Shown here: positions 8,342-18,847 of the stretch, piece by piece
How the letters are laid out: every line of letters begins with the position of its first letter
How positions within the stretch are numbered: the first letter of the stretch is position 1
The notes under the pieces: generated by a model
Databases searched by the model: none
Seen by the model: only the letters and a program-made list of their open reading frames with translations
Told to the model about the DNA's origin: nothing
Source: Clostridium sp. KNHs214
Lineage (GTDB): Bacteria; Bacillota; Clostridia; Clostridiales; Clostridiaceae
DNA: 64,000 bases
NCBI RefSeq assembly: GCF_000744935.1
Contig: NZ_JQMW01000013.1
Coordinates: 186,001-250,000, forward strand
Reading direction: 5' to 3'
Made by a program: the position numbers and the translations under genes

Positions 8342-9412
8342 TTAAACACCCATAGCTTTCATTTTTTCAGCCTGCTCAGTAGTAATCAATGCATCAATAA
8401 CCTCATCCATATCACCATCGAGGAAGCTTTCTAGTTTATATAGAGTTAGACCTATTCTGTGATCAGTAACTCTACCTTGTGGATAGTTATAAGTCCTTAT
8501 CCTCTCACTTCTATCTCCTGTTCCTACTTGACTCTTTCTATCTTCAGAAATTTGAGCACTTCTTTCAGCTTCAGCCTTTTCATATATTCTTGCTTTTAAT
8601 ACCTTAAGAGCTTTTTCTCTATTTTTTAGCTGAGATTTTTCATCTTGGCAAGATACTACAATTCCTGTTGGTATATGAGTCATTCTAACCGCAGAGTCAG
8701 TAGTATTTACGCACTGTCCACCATTTCCAGATGCTCTAAATACATCTACTTTTAAATCATTTGCATTTATTTCTATTTCTACGTCATCCACTTCTGGCAA
8801 AACAGCCACTGTAGATGTTGATGTGTGTATTCTTCCACTGGATTCTGTGTCTGGAACCCTTTGAACTCTATGAACTCCACTTTCATACTTTAACTTACTA
8901 TATGCTCCATGTCCTTTTATCATAAATACAACTTCTTTAAATCCACCTATGTCTGTTTCATTTAAACTCATAATTTCTGTTTTCCAGCCTTGACGTTCTG
9001 CATATCTTGTATACATTCTAAAAAGATTTGATGCAAATAATGCAGCTTCTTCTCCCCCAGCACCGCCTCTTATTTCTACAAAAACATTCTTATGGTCATT
9101 GGGGTTTTTTGGAAGTAGTGCTATTCTTAATTCCTTCTCCATATCTTCCTTTTTAATTTCGTATTCTTTTATTTCTTCCTGAAGCATATCCTTTAATTCT
9201 TTATCACTTTCTTCTCCTATCATCTCTTTATCAGATTCAATTGTAGAAAGTATTTCCTTATATTTTCTATACTTATTAACTATAATTTCTAAATCCGAAT
9301 GTTCTTTACATAATTTTTGCCATTCCTTTTGATCTGCTATAATTGTTGGGTCACTTATTTTTATGGATAATTCATCATATTTATTTTCTATAAAATCAAG
9401 TTTATTAAGCAT
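8342..9412 (-). CDS. prfA: Peptide chain release factor 1
   Basis: Recognises UAA/UAG stop codons in the ribosomal A site and triggers hydrolysis of peptidyl-tRNA. 356 residues with the ATG at 9412, which is preceded by CGGAGTGATAATA; an in-frame GTG at 9421 overlaps the Shine-Dalgarno spacing and was rejected. Seen: codon-recognition tripeptide P-D-T in [11 protein letters not shown] (PxT of RF1, not SPF of RF2), and the catalytic [15 protein letters not shown]. No in-frame stop or frameshift site, in line with RF1. prmC, the methylase for its GGQ glutamine, lies immediately upstream. Confidence 0.97.
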   Translation of the reverse strand: MLNKLDFIENKYDELSIKISDPTIIADQKEWQKLCKEHSDLEIIVNKYRKYKEILSTIESDKEMIGEESDKELKDMLQEEIKEYEIKKEDMEKELRIALLPKNPNDHKNVFVEIRGGAGGEEAALFASNLFRMYTRYAERQGWKTEIMSLNETDIGGFKEVVFMIKGHGAYSKLKYESGVHRVQRVPDTESSGRIHTSTSTVAVLPEVDDVEIEINANDLKVDVFRASGNGGQCVNTTDSAVRMTHIPTGIVVSCQDEKSQLKNREKALKVLKARIYEKAEAERSAQISEDRKSQVGTGDRSERIRTYNYPQGRVTDHRIGLTLYKLESFLDGDMDEVIDALITTEQAEKMKAMGV

Positions 9413-9480
9413 TATTATCACTCCGTGTACTTATATTTTCACAATTAGTTATTATAACATATTTTTTTTAACTTAACAAA

Positions 9481-10329
9481 TTAAATTTTCCCTATAACCA
9501 CTCTGTCTAACCCTGATAAGTCTTGAAAACATAACACTTTTTCAAAGCCATTGGTTTTAAAAATTTCTTTTACCGCTTTCCTTTGATTGTATCCTATTTC
9601 AAAAGCAATTACTCCCTGCTCAGTTAATAGCTTCTTACCTTCTTCTACTATCTTTCTATAGAAATCCAATCCATCCCTACCACCACATAAAGCTATGTAA
9701 GGTTCATAATCCTTAACATCTTCCATTAACGTAGGGATTACATGTTCTTCAATATAAGGTGGGTTAGAAACTATAATATTAAATTTATAATTCTTTTTCT
9801 TTATAAAGTGAAAAAGATCACTTTGTATAAAATCCACTCTATTTTCCAATCTAAATCTTTTAATATTTTCAGTTGTAACCTCTTTAGCTATTTCTGAAAT
9901 ATCAGAGCATACAACCTGTGTGTCTTTAGCTATATTTGCTATGGATACCCCTATAGCACCACTGCCGCAACAAATATCCAATACATTTTTAAATTTATTT
10001 TCATTTATTATTTCTAGAGCCTTCTCCACAAGAATTTCCGTAGCTGGTCTAGGTATCAAAACTCCTTCTTTAACAAAGAAGTTCATCCCCATGAATTCAC
10101 ATTCGCCCAATATATATTTTACTGGCATCTTTTTCTTTCTCATATTTATATATTTAAAAAATTCTTTTTCCTCATTAGAGTTCACGTCTAAGTCTCTATT
10201 CATTATTAAAAATAACTTATCTTTGTTAAGCACCTTGCATAATAAAAGTTGAGCATCCAACATATATGTATCTATTTGTTCCTCTTTTAAAATATCATAT
10301 GCACTAGATAAGATTTCCTTTATCCTCAC
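9481..10329 (-). CDS. prmC: Release factor glutamine N5-methyltransferase
   Basis: Methylates the glutamine of the GGQ motif in release factors RF1 and RF2 using SAM. 282 residues: N-terminal helical domain (1-~85) followed by a Rossmann methyltransferase domain with the SAM motif VLDICCGSGAIGVSIA and the catalytic SNPPYIEEH. The gene precedes its substrate gene prfA by 68 nt, a near-universal arrangement. The Shine-Dalgarno lies before the ATG at 10329; the upstream region is the odd CTAGCAC-word repeat patch, in which no promoter was recognised. Confidence 0.95.
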   Translation of the reverse strand: MRIKEILSSAYDILKEEQIDTYMLDAQLLLCKVLNKDKLFLIMNRDLDVNSNEEKEFFKYINMRKKKMPVKYILGECEFMGMNFFVKEGVLIPRPATEILVEKALEIINENKFKNVLDICCGSGAIGVSIANIAKDTQVVCSDISEIAKEVTTENIKRFRLENRVDFIQSDLFHFIKKKNYKFNIIVSNPPYIEEHVIPTLMEDVKDYEPYIALCGGRDGLDFYRKIVEEGKKLLTEQGVIAFEIGYNQRKAVKEIFKTNGFEKVLCFQDLSGLDRVVIGKI

Positions 10330-10361
10330 TAAATCACCAACCCTTTTTATTCTCCACTAAG

Positions 10362-10570
10362 CAACTGTTACACTAGCACCCTAACCCCATAACGCACCAT
10401 CCTCTTATATACCGTTTCTCTGGAACACTATCACTCTGACAGCCACCAAACTAACTTCGCTTTCCTATCCCGCTGGCGCACTATCTACTAACTGACTGGT
10501 CACTGGCACTCTGACAACTACCAAATCAACTCTGCTCTCCTAGCCCACTGGCCATCTAGCCCTCTAGCAC
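10362..10570. repeat. Degenerate CTAGCAC/ACTGGCACTCT word repeat, patch 1
   Basis: About 210 bases between prmC and yqhQ made of variants of CTAGCAC, ACTGGC, CTAACC and CACCA at roughly 10-12-base intervals, for example ACTGGCACTCTGACA. Base composition is strikingly higher in C and richer in CA/CT than the rest of the intergenic DNA. The same vocabulary recurs at 30578-30714. No ORF and no clean period. It abuts the 3' end of yqhQ. Confidence 0.7.
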
Positions 10571-10571
10571 C

Positions 10572-11480
10572 CTATTTGAGGCCTTCTGCTGCTTTAAGAG
10601 CAGTTATAGCCACCTCTAGTTGTTCTAAATCTGGTTCCCTGGTGGTAAGTCTTTGAAGCTGCAACCCTGGATATGCTAGTATTTTAGATACTTTATTGGA
10701 ACTTTTACCTAGCCATCTTATAATTTCATAGGTTATACCTGATATAAGAGGAAGTAGTATGATTCTATAAACCATTCTCTCTATTATTGAATTCCACCCT
10801 GTAAGTGAAAAAATCAATATGCTTACTATCATAACCAAAAATAAAAAATTAGTTCCGCACCTTGGATGAAACCTACTAAATTTTTTAGCATTCTCTGGAG
10901 TTAGTTCCATTCCACTTTCGTAGCAAAAAATACTTTTATGTTCAGCCCCATGATATTGATACACTCTATTTATGTCCTTCATCTTCCCAATTAAATATAT
11001 ATATATAATAAAAATAGCTACCCTTATAGCTCCTTCTACTATATTTAAAGCTATACTACTGTTAATCCTCTTTTTAAAAAAATTAGCTCCTATAGTTGGC
11101 AACGCCAAGAATAAACCCATAGCAAATATAAATGACACTATAAGTGAAAAACCCATAAACACGTCTTCAGCTTTTTCCTTAAAAACCTTTTTCATAAAAC
11201 ACTCAAATTTAGAAGGTTTGCTTTCCTCTTCTTCAAAAAAAGAAGCTGAATAATTTAATGTTTGGATTCCTATAACCATGGATTCTATAAGAACTACAAA
11301 TCCTCTAATTATTGGAATAGATAATATTTTAAATCTTTTCGTAAAAGGAATTATATATTTTTTATTTGTTTCAATGTCACCATTGCTTTTTCTAACAGAA
11401 GTAGCTATACAGTCTTTTCCCCGCATCATAACTCCTTCTATTACAGCTTGACCTCCAACCATATTTTTTCCCTTAGACAT
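10572..11480 (-). CDS. yqhQ: YqhQ-like DUF1385 membrane protein
   Basis: Conserved Firmicute membrane protein of unknown biochemical role, 302 residues. It begins with the family signature GGQAVIEGVMMRG (residues 9-21). Hydrophobic segments lie at about 50-75, 108-135, 145-168, 208-230 and 235-258. A conserved polar loop has YQYHGAEHKSIFCYESG and FHRFHPRCGTNFL-like residues (SRFHPRCGTNF), with His, Glu and Cys that could bind a metal or ligand. The final residues are a short polar tail. It lies between tdk and prmC; start ATG 11480 has an AAAAAAGGATG-type Shine-Dalgarno. Confidence 0.92.
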   Translation of the reverse strand: MSKGKNMVGGQAVIEGVMMRGKDCIATSVRKSNGDIETNKKYIIPFTKRFKILSIPIIRGFVVLIESMVIGIQTLNYSASFFEEEESKPSKFECFMKKVFKEKAEDVFMGFSLIVSFIFAMGLFLALPTIGANFFKKRINSSIALNIVEGAIRVAIFIIYIYLIGKMKDINRVYQYHGAEHKSIFCYESGMELTPENAKKFSRFHPRCGTNFLFLVMIVSILIFSLTGWNSIIERMVYRIILLPLISGITYEIIRWLGKSSNKVSKILAYPGLQLQRLTTREPDLEQLEVAITALKAAEGLK

Positions 11481-11501
11481 ATTTACACATCCTTTTTTTA
11501 A

Positions 11502-12122
11502 TTACTCCCTAGTACATGCAGCTTCTTTATTTTTTAAATACAATTCTTTATACTTAATATAACATTTTGGACAAAGTGACTCATACTCTACGCTATCTTC
11601 TTTATCTATTGCCACTTGCTTACCTTCAAAAACAAACTTACCATTTATTTTTCTTCCATTTACTAAAGCTTTCTTTCCACAAGCACAGATAGTTTTTAAT
11701 TCTTCTATGCTATGAGCAATGAGCAGAAGTCTTTCACTTCCTTCAAAACCATTCATAAGAAAATCTGTTCTAAGTCCATAACATATAGTTGGTATATCCA
11801 TCTTTACTGCTATATTAAATAACTGATCTATTTGTTCTTTTTTTAAAAATTGAACTTCATCTACCAATATACAATGAATTTTACCATTTTTTTTATTCCA
11901 AAACTCTACTAATTTATACACATCTTCATCTCTGCCAACCAGCATATCCACTTTCCTAGTTATGCCTAATCTTGACACTATATTTTCTCCACCTTTTGTA
12001 TCTGTTTTAGGTTTAACTATAATTATGTTCATTCCTCTTTCTTCATAATTATGAGCCACTTGAAGTAAGTTAGTAGATTTACCACAGTTCATGGCTCCAT
12101 ATCTGAAATATAATTTACTCAT
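11502..12122 (-). CDS. tdk: Thymidine kinase
   Basis: Phosphorylates thymidine (and deoxyuridine) with ATP; cytoplasmic salvage enzyme of the tetrameric type II class. 206 residues. Walker A GAMNCGKST (residues 9-17), Walker B-like VDEVQFL, the lid region GLRTDFLMNGFEGS, and a zinc-binding subdomain with CACGKKA and CPKCY (four Cys). Shine-Dalgarno GGGGGGATAAA precedes the ATG. yqhQ starts 21 nt downstream, so both are probably one transcript. The position next to rpmE and rho is conserved in Firmicutes. Confidence 0.96.
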   Translation of the reverse strand: MSKLYFRYGAMNCGKSTNLLQVAHNYEERGMNIIIVKPKTDTKGGENIVSRLGITRKVDMLVGRDEDVYKLVEFWNKKNGKIHCILVDEVQFLKKEQIDQLFNIAVKMDIPTICYGLRTDFLMNGFEGSERLLLIAHSIEELKTICACGKKALVNGRKINGKFVFEGKQVAIDKEDSVEYESLCPKCYIKYKELYLKNKEAACTRE

Positions 12123-12279
12123 ATTTTATCCCCCCACTTTTCTTTGGTCAATACTTTATTATTATATTTCAAAACTATTTTATAATCAAAATATATTTAA
12201 ATAAGAAACCTGGAAATATTTAAAGATTTTCCTATAAAAAATATATTAAAATAATCTAGTTATAACCGCTTTTGTTATG

Positions 12280-12308
12280 TTGACTATTATAAAAATTAAT
12301 GATATAAT
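12280..12308 (+). promoter_or_regulatory. Sigma-A promoter of rpmE
   Basis: TTGACT (12280-12285), a 17-bp spacer and TATAAT (12303-12308). The start point is about 12315, 45 nt before the rpmE ATG. Confidence 0.85.
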
Positions 12309-12360
12309 CTAGTAGTTGAAAATGCCGTTATGCAGTTGTAGTTTGAGAGAGGTGAGAAGA

Positions 12361-12573
12361 ATGAAAAAAGATTTACAACCAACATATCATCATGATGCAG
12401 TTGTTAAATGCGCATGTGGTAATACCTTTACAACTGGTTCAGTTAAAGAAGAGTTAAAGGTTGAAATTTGTTCAAAATGTCATCCTTTCTTCACCGGTAA
12501 ACAAAAAATGGTGGATACTGGTGGAAGAGTTGACAAATTCTTAAAGAAATTCAACATGAAATTAGAAGAGTAA
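12361..12573 (+). CDS. rpmE: 50S ribosomal protein L31, zinc-binding form
   Basis: Structural protein of the 50S subunit at the central protuberance bridge. 70 residues starting [11 protein letters not shown]. The zinc ligands are in KCACGN and ICSKCHP, so this is the C+ (zinc-containing) paralogue rather than the zinc-free YtiA type. The frame stays open upstream to 12316, but the ATG at 12361 has GAGAGAGGTGAGAAG in front and matches the family N-terminus. It is one of few plus-strand genes here, with its own promoter and a bidirectional terminator shared with rho. Confidence 0.97.
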   Translation: MKKDLQPTYHHDAVVKCACGNTFTTGSVKEELKVEICSKCHPFFTGKQKMVDTGGRVDKFLKKFNMKLEE

Positions 12574-12578
12574 AATCA

Positions 12579-12606
12579 ATGGGAAAGATAATTAATTATC
12601 TTTCCC
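12579..12606. terminator. Bidirectional terminator between rpmE and rho
   Basis: TGGGAAAGATAA and TTATCTTTCCCA form a 12-bp perfect stem with T-rich sequence on the plus side and A-rich on the other. It overlaps the last codons of rho. Confidence 0.88.
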
Positions 12607-14038
12607 ATTTTACTTTATTAAAAACATTTATAAATTCATTATTACTTTTAGTTTTAGACATTACATTTATCAAATCTTCAGTAACAGCATCTCCATTGCC
12701 AGCTTTGTACATAAATTTCCTTATATTAAATGCAACCTCTTGTTCTTCCTTGGATAATAATAAATCTTCCCTTCTAGTTCCTGATTTATAGATATCTATA
12801 GCAGGGAAAATTCTTCTTTCTTGAAGCTTTCTATCTAAGTGAACTTCCATGTTTCCAGTTCCCTTAAACTCTTCATAAATCATATCATCCATTCTACTTC
12901 CGGTTTCAACTAAAGCTGTAGCTAATATAGTAAGACTTCCACCTTCTTCAATATTTCTAGCTGCTCCAAAGAATTTTTTAGGCATTAATAGTGCTCCTGG
13001 ATCTAATCCACCTGATAATGTTCTTCCTGTTGGATTTATAGTAAGATTATATGCCCTCGCAAGCCTAGTTATACTATCTAAAAGTATCACCACATCCTGA
13101 CCTTGCTCTACCATTCTTTTAGCTCTTTCCAAAACCATATAAGCTACCTTTGTATGATGCTCTGGCTCCTCATCGAAAGTAGAATATATAACTTCTCCGT
13201 TAATTGATCTCTGCATATCTGTAACTTCTTCAGGTCTTTCATCAATTAACACCACTATCAACTTTACTTCTGGGTGATTCATTTCTATGCTGTGTGCAAT
13301 TTTCTTTAAAAGAGTTGTTTTTCCTGCTTTAGGGGGAGCCACAATTATACCTCTTTGTCCTTTTCCAATAGGGGAGATTACATCCATCATTCTAGAAGAT
13401 AAGTCATTTTGATTTGTTTCTAATTTTAATCTTTCTCTAGGATAAATAGGAACTAAAGTCTCAAACTTCTTTCTATTAATAGCCTTTTGGGGATTTTCAC
13501 CATTGATTTGTTGAACATATAGAAGAGCTTTAAATTTTTCTCCTTCTTTAGGCGTTCTAACCTTTCCAATTACTTCATCACCAGTTTTCAAATTAAACTT
13601 TCTTATTTGAGATGGAGATACATAAACATCCTCCGAACTAGTTAAATAATTTTTTCCTCTTAAAAATCCATAACTATTATTCTCATTTATTTCTAATACA
13701 CCTTTAGCTGTATCAGATTCCCTTATCATTTTAATCTTTTCATTAACAGAATTTTCTTCCACGCCTTGGCTTTTTACCTTATTACCATCTGAATTTTCCT
13801 TGCTAATTTTATTTTTTTCTCTATCTATACTTTTTTCATTATCTAAAACCACAGATTCTTTAGGTGTAATTTTTTCTACTAACACTTTTCCATTCTTATT
13901 TATACTTACTGGGGATATCTTATTTATTTCTTGAATAAGCTCCGCCTTTTTGTACTTAGAAATACTTTTCACACCCACTTCTTTAGCCACTTCTTTCAAT
14001 TGGGCTAAAGTCATATTTTCAAAATCTATCCCTGACAA
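12596..14038 (-). CDS. rho: Transcription termination factor Rho
   Basis: Hexameric RNA-dependent ATPase that releases RNA polymerase. 480 residues: an N-terminal SAP-like Rho_N domain ([30 protein letters not shown]), a charged insertion of about 70 residues (E/K/N/S-rich) as is usual in clostridial Rho, an RNA-binding OB domain ([19 protein letters not shown]), and the ATPase domain with Walker [11 protein letters not shown], Walker [17 protein letters not shown] and the R-loop GTRREDLLL. The insertion is low complexity and may be disordered. The downstream rpmE is convergent; the upstream 330-base gap carries an 18-bp tandem repeat. Confidence 0.97.
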   Translation of the reverse strand: MSGIDFENMTLAQLKEVAKEVGVKSISKYKKAELIQEINKISPVSINKNGKVLVEKITPKESVVLDNEKSIDREKNKISKENSDGNKVKSQGVEENSVNEKIKMIRESDTAKGVLEINENNSYGFLRGKNYLTSSEDVYVSPSQIRKFNLKTGDEVIGKVRTPKEGEKFKALLYVQQINGENPQKAINRKKFETLVPIYPRERLKLETNQNDLSSRMMDVISPIGKGQRGIIVAPPKAGKTTLLKKIAHSIEMNHPEVKLIVVLIDERPEEVTDMQRSINGEVIYSTFDEEPEHHTKVAYMVLERAKRMVEQGQDVVILLDSITRLARAYNLTINPTGRTLSGGLDPGALLMPKKFFGAARNIEEGGSLTILATALVETGSRMDDMIYEEFKGTGNMEVHLDRKLQERRIFPAIDIYKSGTRREDLLLSKEEQEVAFNIRKFMYKAGNGDAVTEDLINVMSKTKSNNEFINVFNKVKWER

Positions 14039-14370
14039 AAAACCATCTCCTTATATAAATTGTACTAAGCCTTTTGGGATTTATAGAAGAACTTTCATGA
14101 AATGCAATGCTTATCTATTATAACTTATATAATAGATAAAATCTATAAAAAAATGTAACATATTTTTTTATTATCTGTTGTTTTATAAAATTTATTTCTA
14201 TTACTTTATTTTTTATTATATTTTTATTCTTTACTACATTTTCATTCTTCATTATATTTTTATTCTTCATTATATTTTTATTCTTCATTATATTTTTATT
14301 CTTCATTATACTTTTATTCTTTATTATACTTTTATTCTTTATTATGCTTTTATTCTTTATTATGCTTTTA
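14039..14370. other. Gene-free stretch upstream of rho
   Basis: Contains the 18-bp tandem array (14208-14378) and about 150 bases of AT-rich DNA that should hold the rho promoter. The open frames on both strands are produced by the repeat itself and are not counted as genes. Confidence 0.6.
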
Positions 14371-14378
14371 CTATTTTA
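14208..14378. repeat. 18-bp tandem repeat array (VNTR-like)
   Basis: About nine units of an 18-bp sequence of the form TTCATTATATTTTTATTC, with later units changed to TTTATTATACTTTTATTC and TTTATTATGCTTTTATTC. Because 18 is a multiple of three the array is open in several frames (KNKNIM repeats on the minus strand, YYIFIL on the plus strand). The sequence gradient along the array suggests ongoing unit duplication. Confidence 0.9.
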
Positions 14379-14718
14379 TAGTTATCATGCTTAATTGTTC
14401 ATTTACTTGTTCATATTTATTTATTCTCTTCATAACAGAATTTTCTTCACCTATAAAAAACAATGGTGTATTTAAAGTTTCACAGCCACCTATAAGCATT
14501 TCCCTATTTACAAGTGAATTTAATTTATATTTATAGACATGCACTCTACTGCACAAAGGACAATCAACTTTTAATATTAACTCTCTATTTTTAATAGAAA
14601 TTTCGAAAGGGGTGATTTTATTATTAATTTGTTTTATTTTAAAAATATTTGTTTTTTCTATAGTATATTTATTAAAAGCATCTTTTAACGCAATAACTAT
14701 ATTTGTATTTAAAAGCAT
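14371..14718 (-). CDS. Small conserved clostridial protein with a CPLC motif, function unknown
   Basis: 115 residues, soluble, not assigned to a named family. It has CPLCSRVHVYKY near residue 54 and GGCETLNTPLFFIG in the C-terminal half, so three Cys residues that could bind zinc. Sequence between is beta-rich (FEISIKNRELILKVDCPLC), reminiscent of a small zinc-ribbon or single-strand fold. ATG 14718 is preceded by AAGGGGGGTGTATTTATAT. It sits alone between pyrG and rho; the tandem array lies immediately after its stop. Real gene likely from the Shine-Dalgarno and codon use. Confidence 0.7.
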   Translation of the reverse strand: MLLNTNIVIALKDAFNKYTIEKTNIFKIKQINNKITPFEISIKNRELILKVDCPLCSRVHVYKYKLNSLVNREMLIGGCETLNTPLFFIGEENSVMKRINKYEQVNEQLSMITIK

Positions 14719-14811
14719 ATAAATACACCCCCCTTCTATTTATATAAGAGTTCTATACTTAAAATTAAAATCCTCCATTTATTTTGTTTACTAAAATAAA
14801 ATTTAATATAT

Positions 14812-14876
14812 AAAACCTTCAATTCCAAAATTATTAAAGTACTTTAACAATAATTATCATCATGGAAGTTGAAGGC
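14812..14876 (-). terminator. Probable terminator of pyrG
   Basis: GCCTTCAACTTCCA and TGGAATTGAAGGT pair around an AT-rich inner stem, 16 nt after the pyrG stop, with TTTTATAT following on the minus strand. Confidence 0.7.
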
Positions 14877-14891
14877 TATTATTTAAAATTT

Positions 14892-16490
<1,599 letters not shown>

Positions 16491-16658
16491 TCAAACTCCC
16501 CCTTTATCAAAATATATTCAAATTTAGTATTGACATAAACGTTTATAAACATTATAATAGAAATTACCCTATAAATATAATGGGGTATTTGTATTTAAAA
16601 ATACATTCACTATAATATCATACTTTCATTATTGATGCTATATTTTTTTGTATTTTAT

Positions 16659-16976
16659 TCAAGAAATTTTTCTTCCATGATTTTTAATATTATTTTCAAC
16701 TAAATCACTTACCTGAAAATAAACTTCTCTAAACTCCCTGTTTATCAAAAATTTTTCTTTAGCCTTTTTTAAATTCGTATTTATACTTCTTTCATTATTT
16801 ATATTTAATTTCTTTTTCACTTCATCCATATAGTTGCATTTATATTTTTTCATTGTTAAAAACAATAGATATTTGCAGTTATTGTCTTTTAATATGCTCA
16901 CTATATCATTTTTTTCTACTCCGATTACTTCACAAATAGATTTTATTATTATTTCATATTTTTCTTTTATATCCAT
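16659..16976 (-). CDS. Small protein, possibly resembling DnaA domain IV
   Basis: 105 residues, soluble, basic, mostly helical by appearance. Middle and C-terminal segments (ICEVIGVEKNDI, YLLFLTMKKYKCNYMDEV, LNINNERSINTNLKKA) follow the spacing of the DnaA C-terminal DNA-binding domain, but without the diagnostic GGRDHSTV signature; the resemblance is by eye and could be chance. Shine-Dalgarno GGAGGAATTTTT before ATG 16976 makes a real gene likely. It lies between pyrG and a sigma-54 activator with no operon partner clearly tied to it. Confidence 0.55.
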   Translation of the reverse strand: MDIKEKYEIIIKSICEVIGVEKNDIVSILKDNNCKYLLFLTMKKYKCNYMDEVKKKLNINNERSINTNLKKAKEKFLINREFREVYFQVSDLVENNIKNHGRKIS

Positions 16977-17057
16977 AAAAATTCCTCCATATTCTTTTAT
17001 ATATGATTATAGACAAAATCTCATATATTTAAACACAGAGGAATTCCTTATAAAAAT

Positions 17058-18392
17058 TTATTTTTCTATTTTAAATTTTTTAATCTTGTACTGCAAAGTT
17101 TGTCTAGGCATTCCTAGGGTTCTAGAAGCTTTAGATATGTTGAAATCATCCACAATTAATTGACTTTCTATAAATTCTTTCTCCATGGATTCTAGTTTTT
17201 CTTTAAGGGTTTTTGGTGATTTTAGATTTTTACTACATAGTTCTAAATCCTTGTATTCTATATAACCACTGTCTTTGTAGTTAAAAAGCTCCTCCACTAA
17301 ATATTGTAGTTCTCTAACATTTCCAGCCCACTCTAAATTAATCATACAATTTAAAGCGTCCTCTTTTATTCCATTTATATCTTTGTTAAACATATCATTA
17401 TACTTACTTATGAAATGATATATAAGTAATTTTATATCTTCTCTTCGTTTCCTCAAAGGGGGTATATTTAATCTTATAACATTTAATCTATAATATAAAT
17501 CCTCTCTAAGCTTACCCTCTTTTATTATTTTCTCCGGCCTTTCATTTAAAGAAGCTATTATTCTAACATCTAAAGTTATTTCTTCTTGTCCCCCAACTTT
17601 TCTTATAACTCCTTCTTGAATAAATCTCAAAAGCTTACTTTGAAATTCTATTGGCATAGAATTTAACTCATCCAAATATAATGTACCCTTATGAGCTAAC
17701 TCCAAAATTCCCTTTTGATTTTGGGCTCCTGTAAAACTTCCCTTAACTGTTCCAAACATAGTACTCTCAAACAAATTCTCTGGTATAGCAGCACAATTTT
17801 CTGCTATAAAAGGTCCTTTTTTTCTTTTGGATCCATTATGAATAGCTTGTACGAAAAGTTCCTTTCCAACACCTGTTTCACCGTATATAAGCACTGGTGA
17901 TGAAGATAAAGATGCTTTATAAGCTTTATTCTTTTGTGTTAATATTTCCTTACTGGTACCCACTATATCTATAAAATCATACATACCACCTTTATTTTTT
18001 TCTGTAAATAATCTTGTTTTTTTTTCTTTTTTAAATTTTATATTTTCTTCCCCATAATGGAAGTATATTATATTTATAGTTCCTTGTATTTTTTTATTAC
18101 TAAATATAGGATAAGAAGAATTCACATTAATGAATTCTTCTCCTTTATAATTAACATATTCATCTTTTCTATATAAAAATTGTGTTTTCTCCTTTAAAGA
18201 CTCAATAAGTCCTGAAGATTTTCTTATTAAATTGGGATAAACCTGAAGTATACTTTTACCTTCATAATTTTTACTTATATTATGATTTTTTTCTAAAGAA
18301 GAATTTATAAAAAGTACTTTTGAATTATTATCTACTATTATAATTCCTTCTTTAAGCCCATCCAAAAACATAAATAAAGATTTATCTAACAT
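17058..18392 (-). CDS. PAS-domain sigma-54 (RpoN)-dependent transcription activator
   Basis: Enhancer-binding protein that opens sigma-54 promoters by ATP hydrolysis. 444 residues: N-terminal PAS domain (about 10-105, GLKEGIIIVDNNSKVLFIN), AAA+ domain (about 140-375) with Walker A GETGVGKE, the sigma-54 contact loop GSFTGA, Walker B-type GTLYLDELN, and a C-terminal Fis-type HTH (SKASRTLGMPRQTLQYKIKKF). An in-frame TTG at 18413 overlaps the stop of the upstream gene without a Shine-Dalgarno, so ATG 18392 was chosen (AAAGGG upstream). PAS implies a small-molecule or redox signal; the target genes are not identifiable here. Confidence 0.93.
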   Translation of the reverse strand: MLDKSLFMFLDGLKEGIIIVDNNSKVLFINSSLEKNHNISKNYEGKSILQVYPNLIRKSSGLIESLKEKTQFLYRKDEYVNYKGEEFINVNSSYPIFSNKKIQGTINIIYFHYGEENIKFKKEKKTRLFTEKNKGGMYDFIDIVGTSKEILTQKNKAYKASLSSSPVLIYGETGVGKELFVQAIHNGSKRKKGPFIAENCAAIPENLFESTMFGTVKGSFTGAQNQKGILELAHKGTLYLDELNSMPIEFQSKLLRFIQEGVIRKVGGQEEITLDVRIIASLNERPEKIIKEGKLREDLYYRLNVIRLNIPPLRKRREDIKLLIYHFISKYNDMFNKDINGIKEDALNCMINLEWAGNVRELQYLVEELFNYKDSGYIEYKDLELCSKNLKSPKTLKEKLESMEKEFIESQLIVDDFNISKASRTLGMPRQTLQYKIKKFKIEK

Positions 18393-18413
18393 ATTCTTCA
18401 ACCCTTTACTCAA

Positions 18414-18830
18414 CTACTGAGCGTTTATTTTTATTTCTAATAAGGTATTTTGAATAGCATCTCCTAAGGTTCCTAAATTATAATCCACTAATACATGCCC
18501 ACCATCTTCATTCATATCTATATCTAACTTATTAGTTTCTAATTCCAACTGAAGCATACCATATGGAGTATTGTATAAAATAGTATCTTTTAATTTATTT
18601 TTAAAACTCATCTTAGTACTAGTTGTTCCCATTCTTATAAGTGATACCTTTTCAGGAGAAATTTTCAATGTAGTGGTAGTCCCCTCCATACCGGATATTT
18701 CTGTTTCATCATAAACCGCATAAAATGAATCCCCTTTTTGATAAAACTTTCCTGGAGTAACAACTTCTATTTTATCTTGCTCTTCCCCTTTTATTTTACT
18801 AGTAACTGAAATAATGGCCTTCTTGTTCAT
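18414..18830 (-). CDS. DUF1934 (YwiB-like) beta-barrel protein
   Basis: 138-residue cytoplasmic protein of the YwiB/DUF1934 family, a lipocalin-like beta barrel of unknown role found in many Firmicutes. Seen: alternating hydrophobic strands and the family pattern YAVYDETEISGMEGTTTTLKI with VSLIRMGTTSTKMSF. The start follows GAGAGTGATTAT; the stop lies just before the sigma-54 activator. It follows the PP-loop gene by 17 nt, so the three may be co-transcribed with ddl. The reading frame is intact and normal for the family. Confidence 0.85.
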   Translation of the reverse strand: MNKKAIISVTSKIKGEEQDKIEVVTPGKFYQKGDSFYAVYDETEISGMEGTTTTLKISPEKVSLIRMGTTSTKMSFKNKLKDTILYNTPYGMLQLELETNKLDIDMNEDGGHVLVDYNLGTLGDAIQNTLLEIKINAQ

Positions 18831-18847
18831 ATAATCACTCTCATTTC

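Noticed and set aside
14118-14306. 62-codon open frame over the 18-bp array
   Set aside because: It is only the repeat read in frame (KNKNIM units); no Shine-Dalgarno and no family match.
14208-14378. Possible CRISPR array
   Set aside because: Units are directly adjacent with no spacers, are 18 bp and drift in sequence; no cas gene is near.
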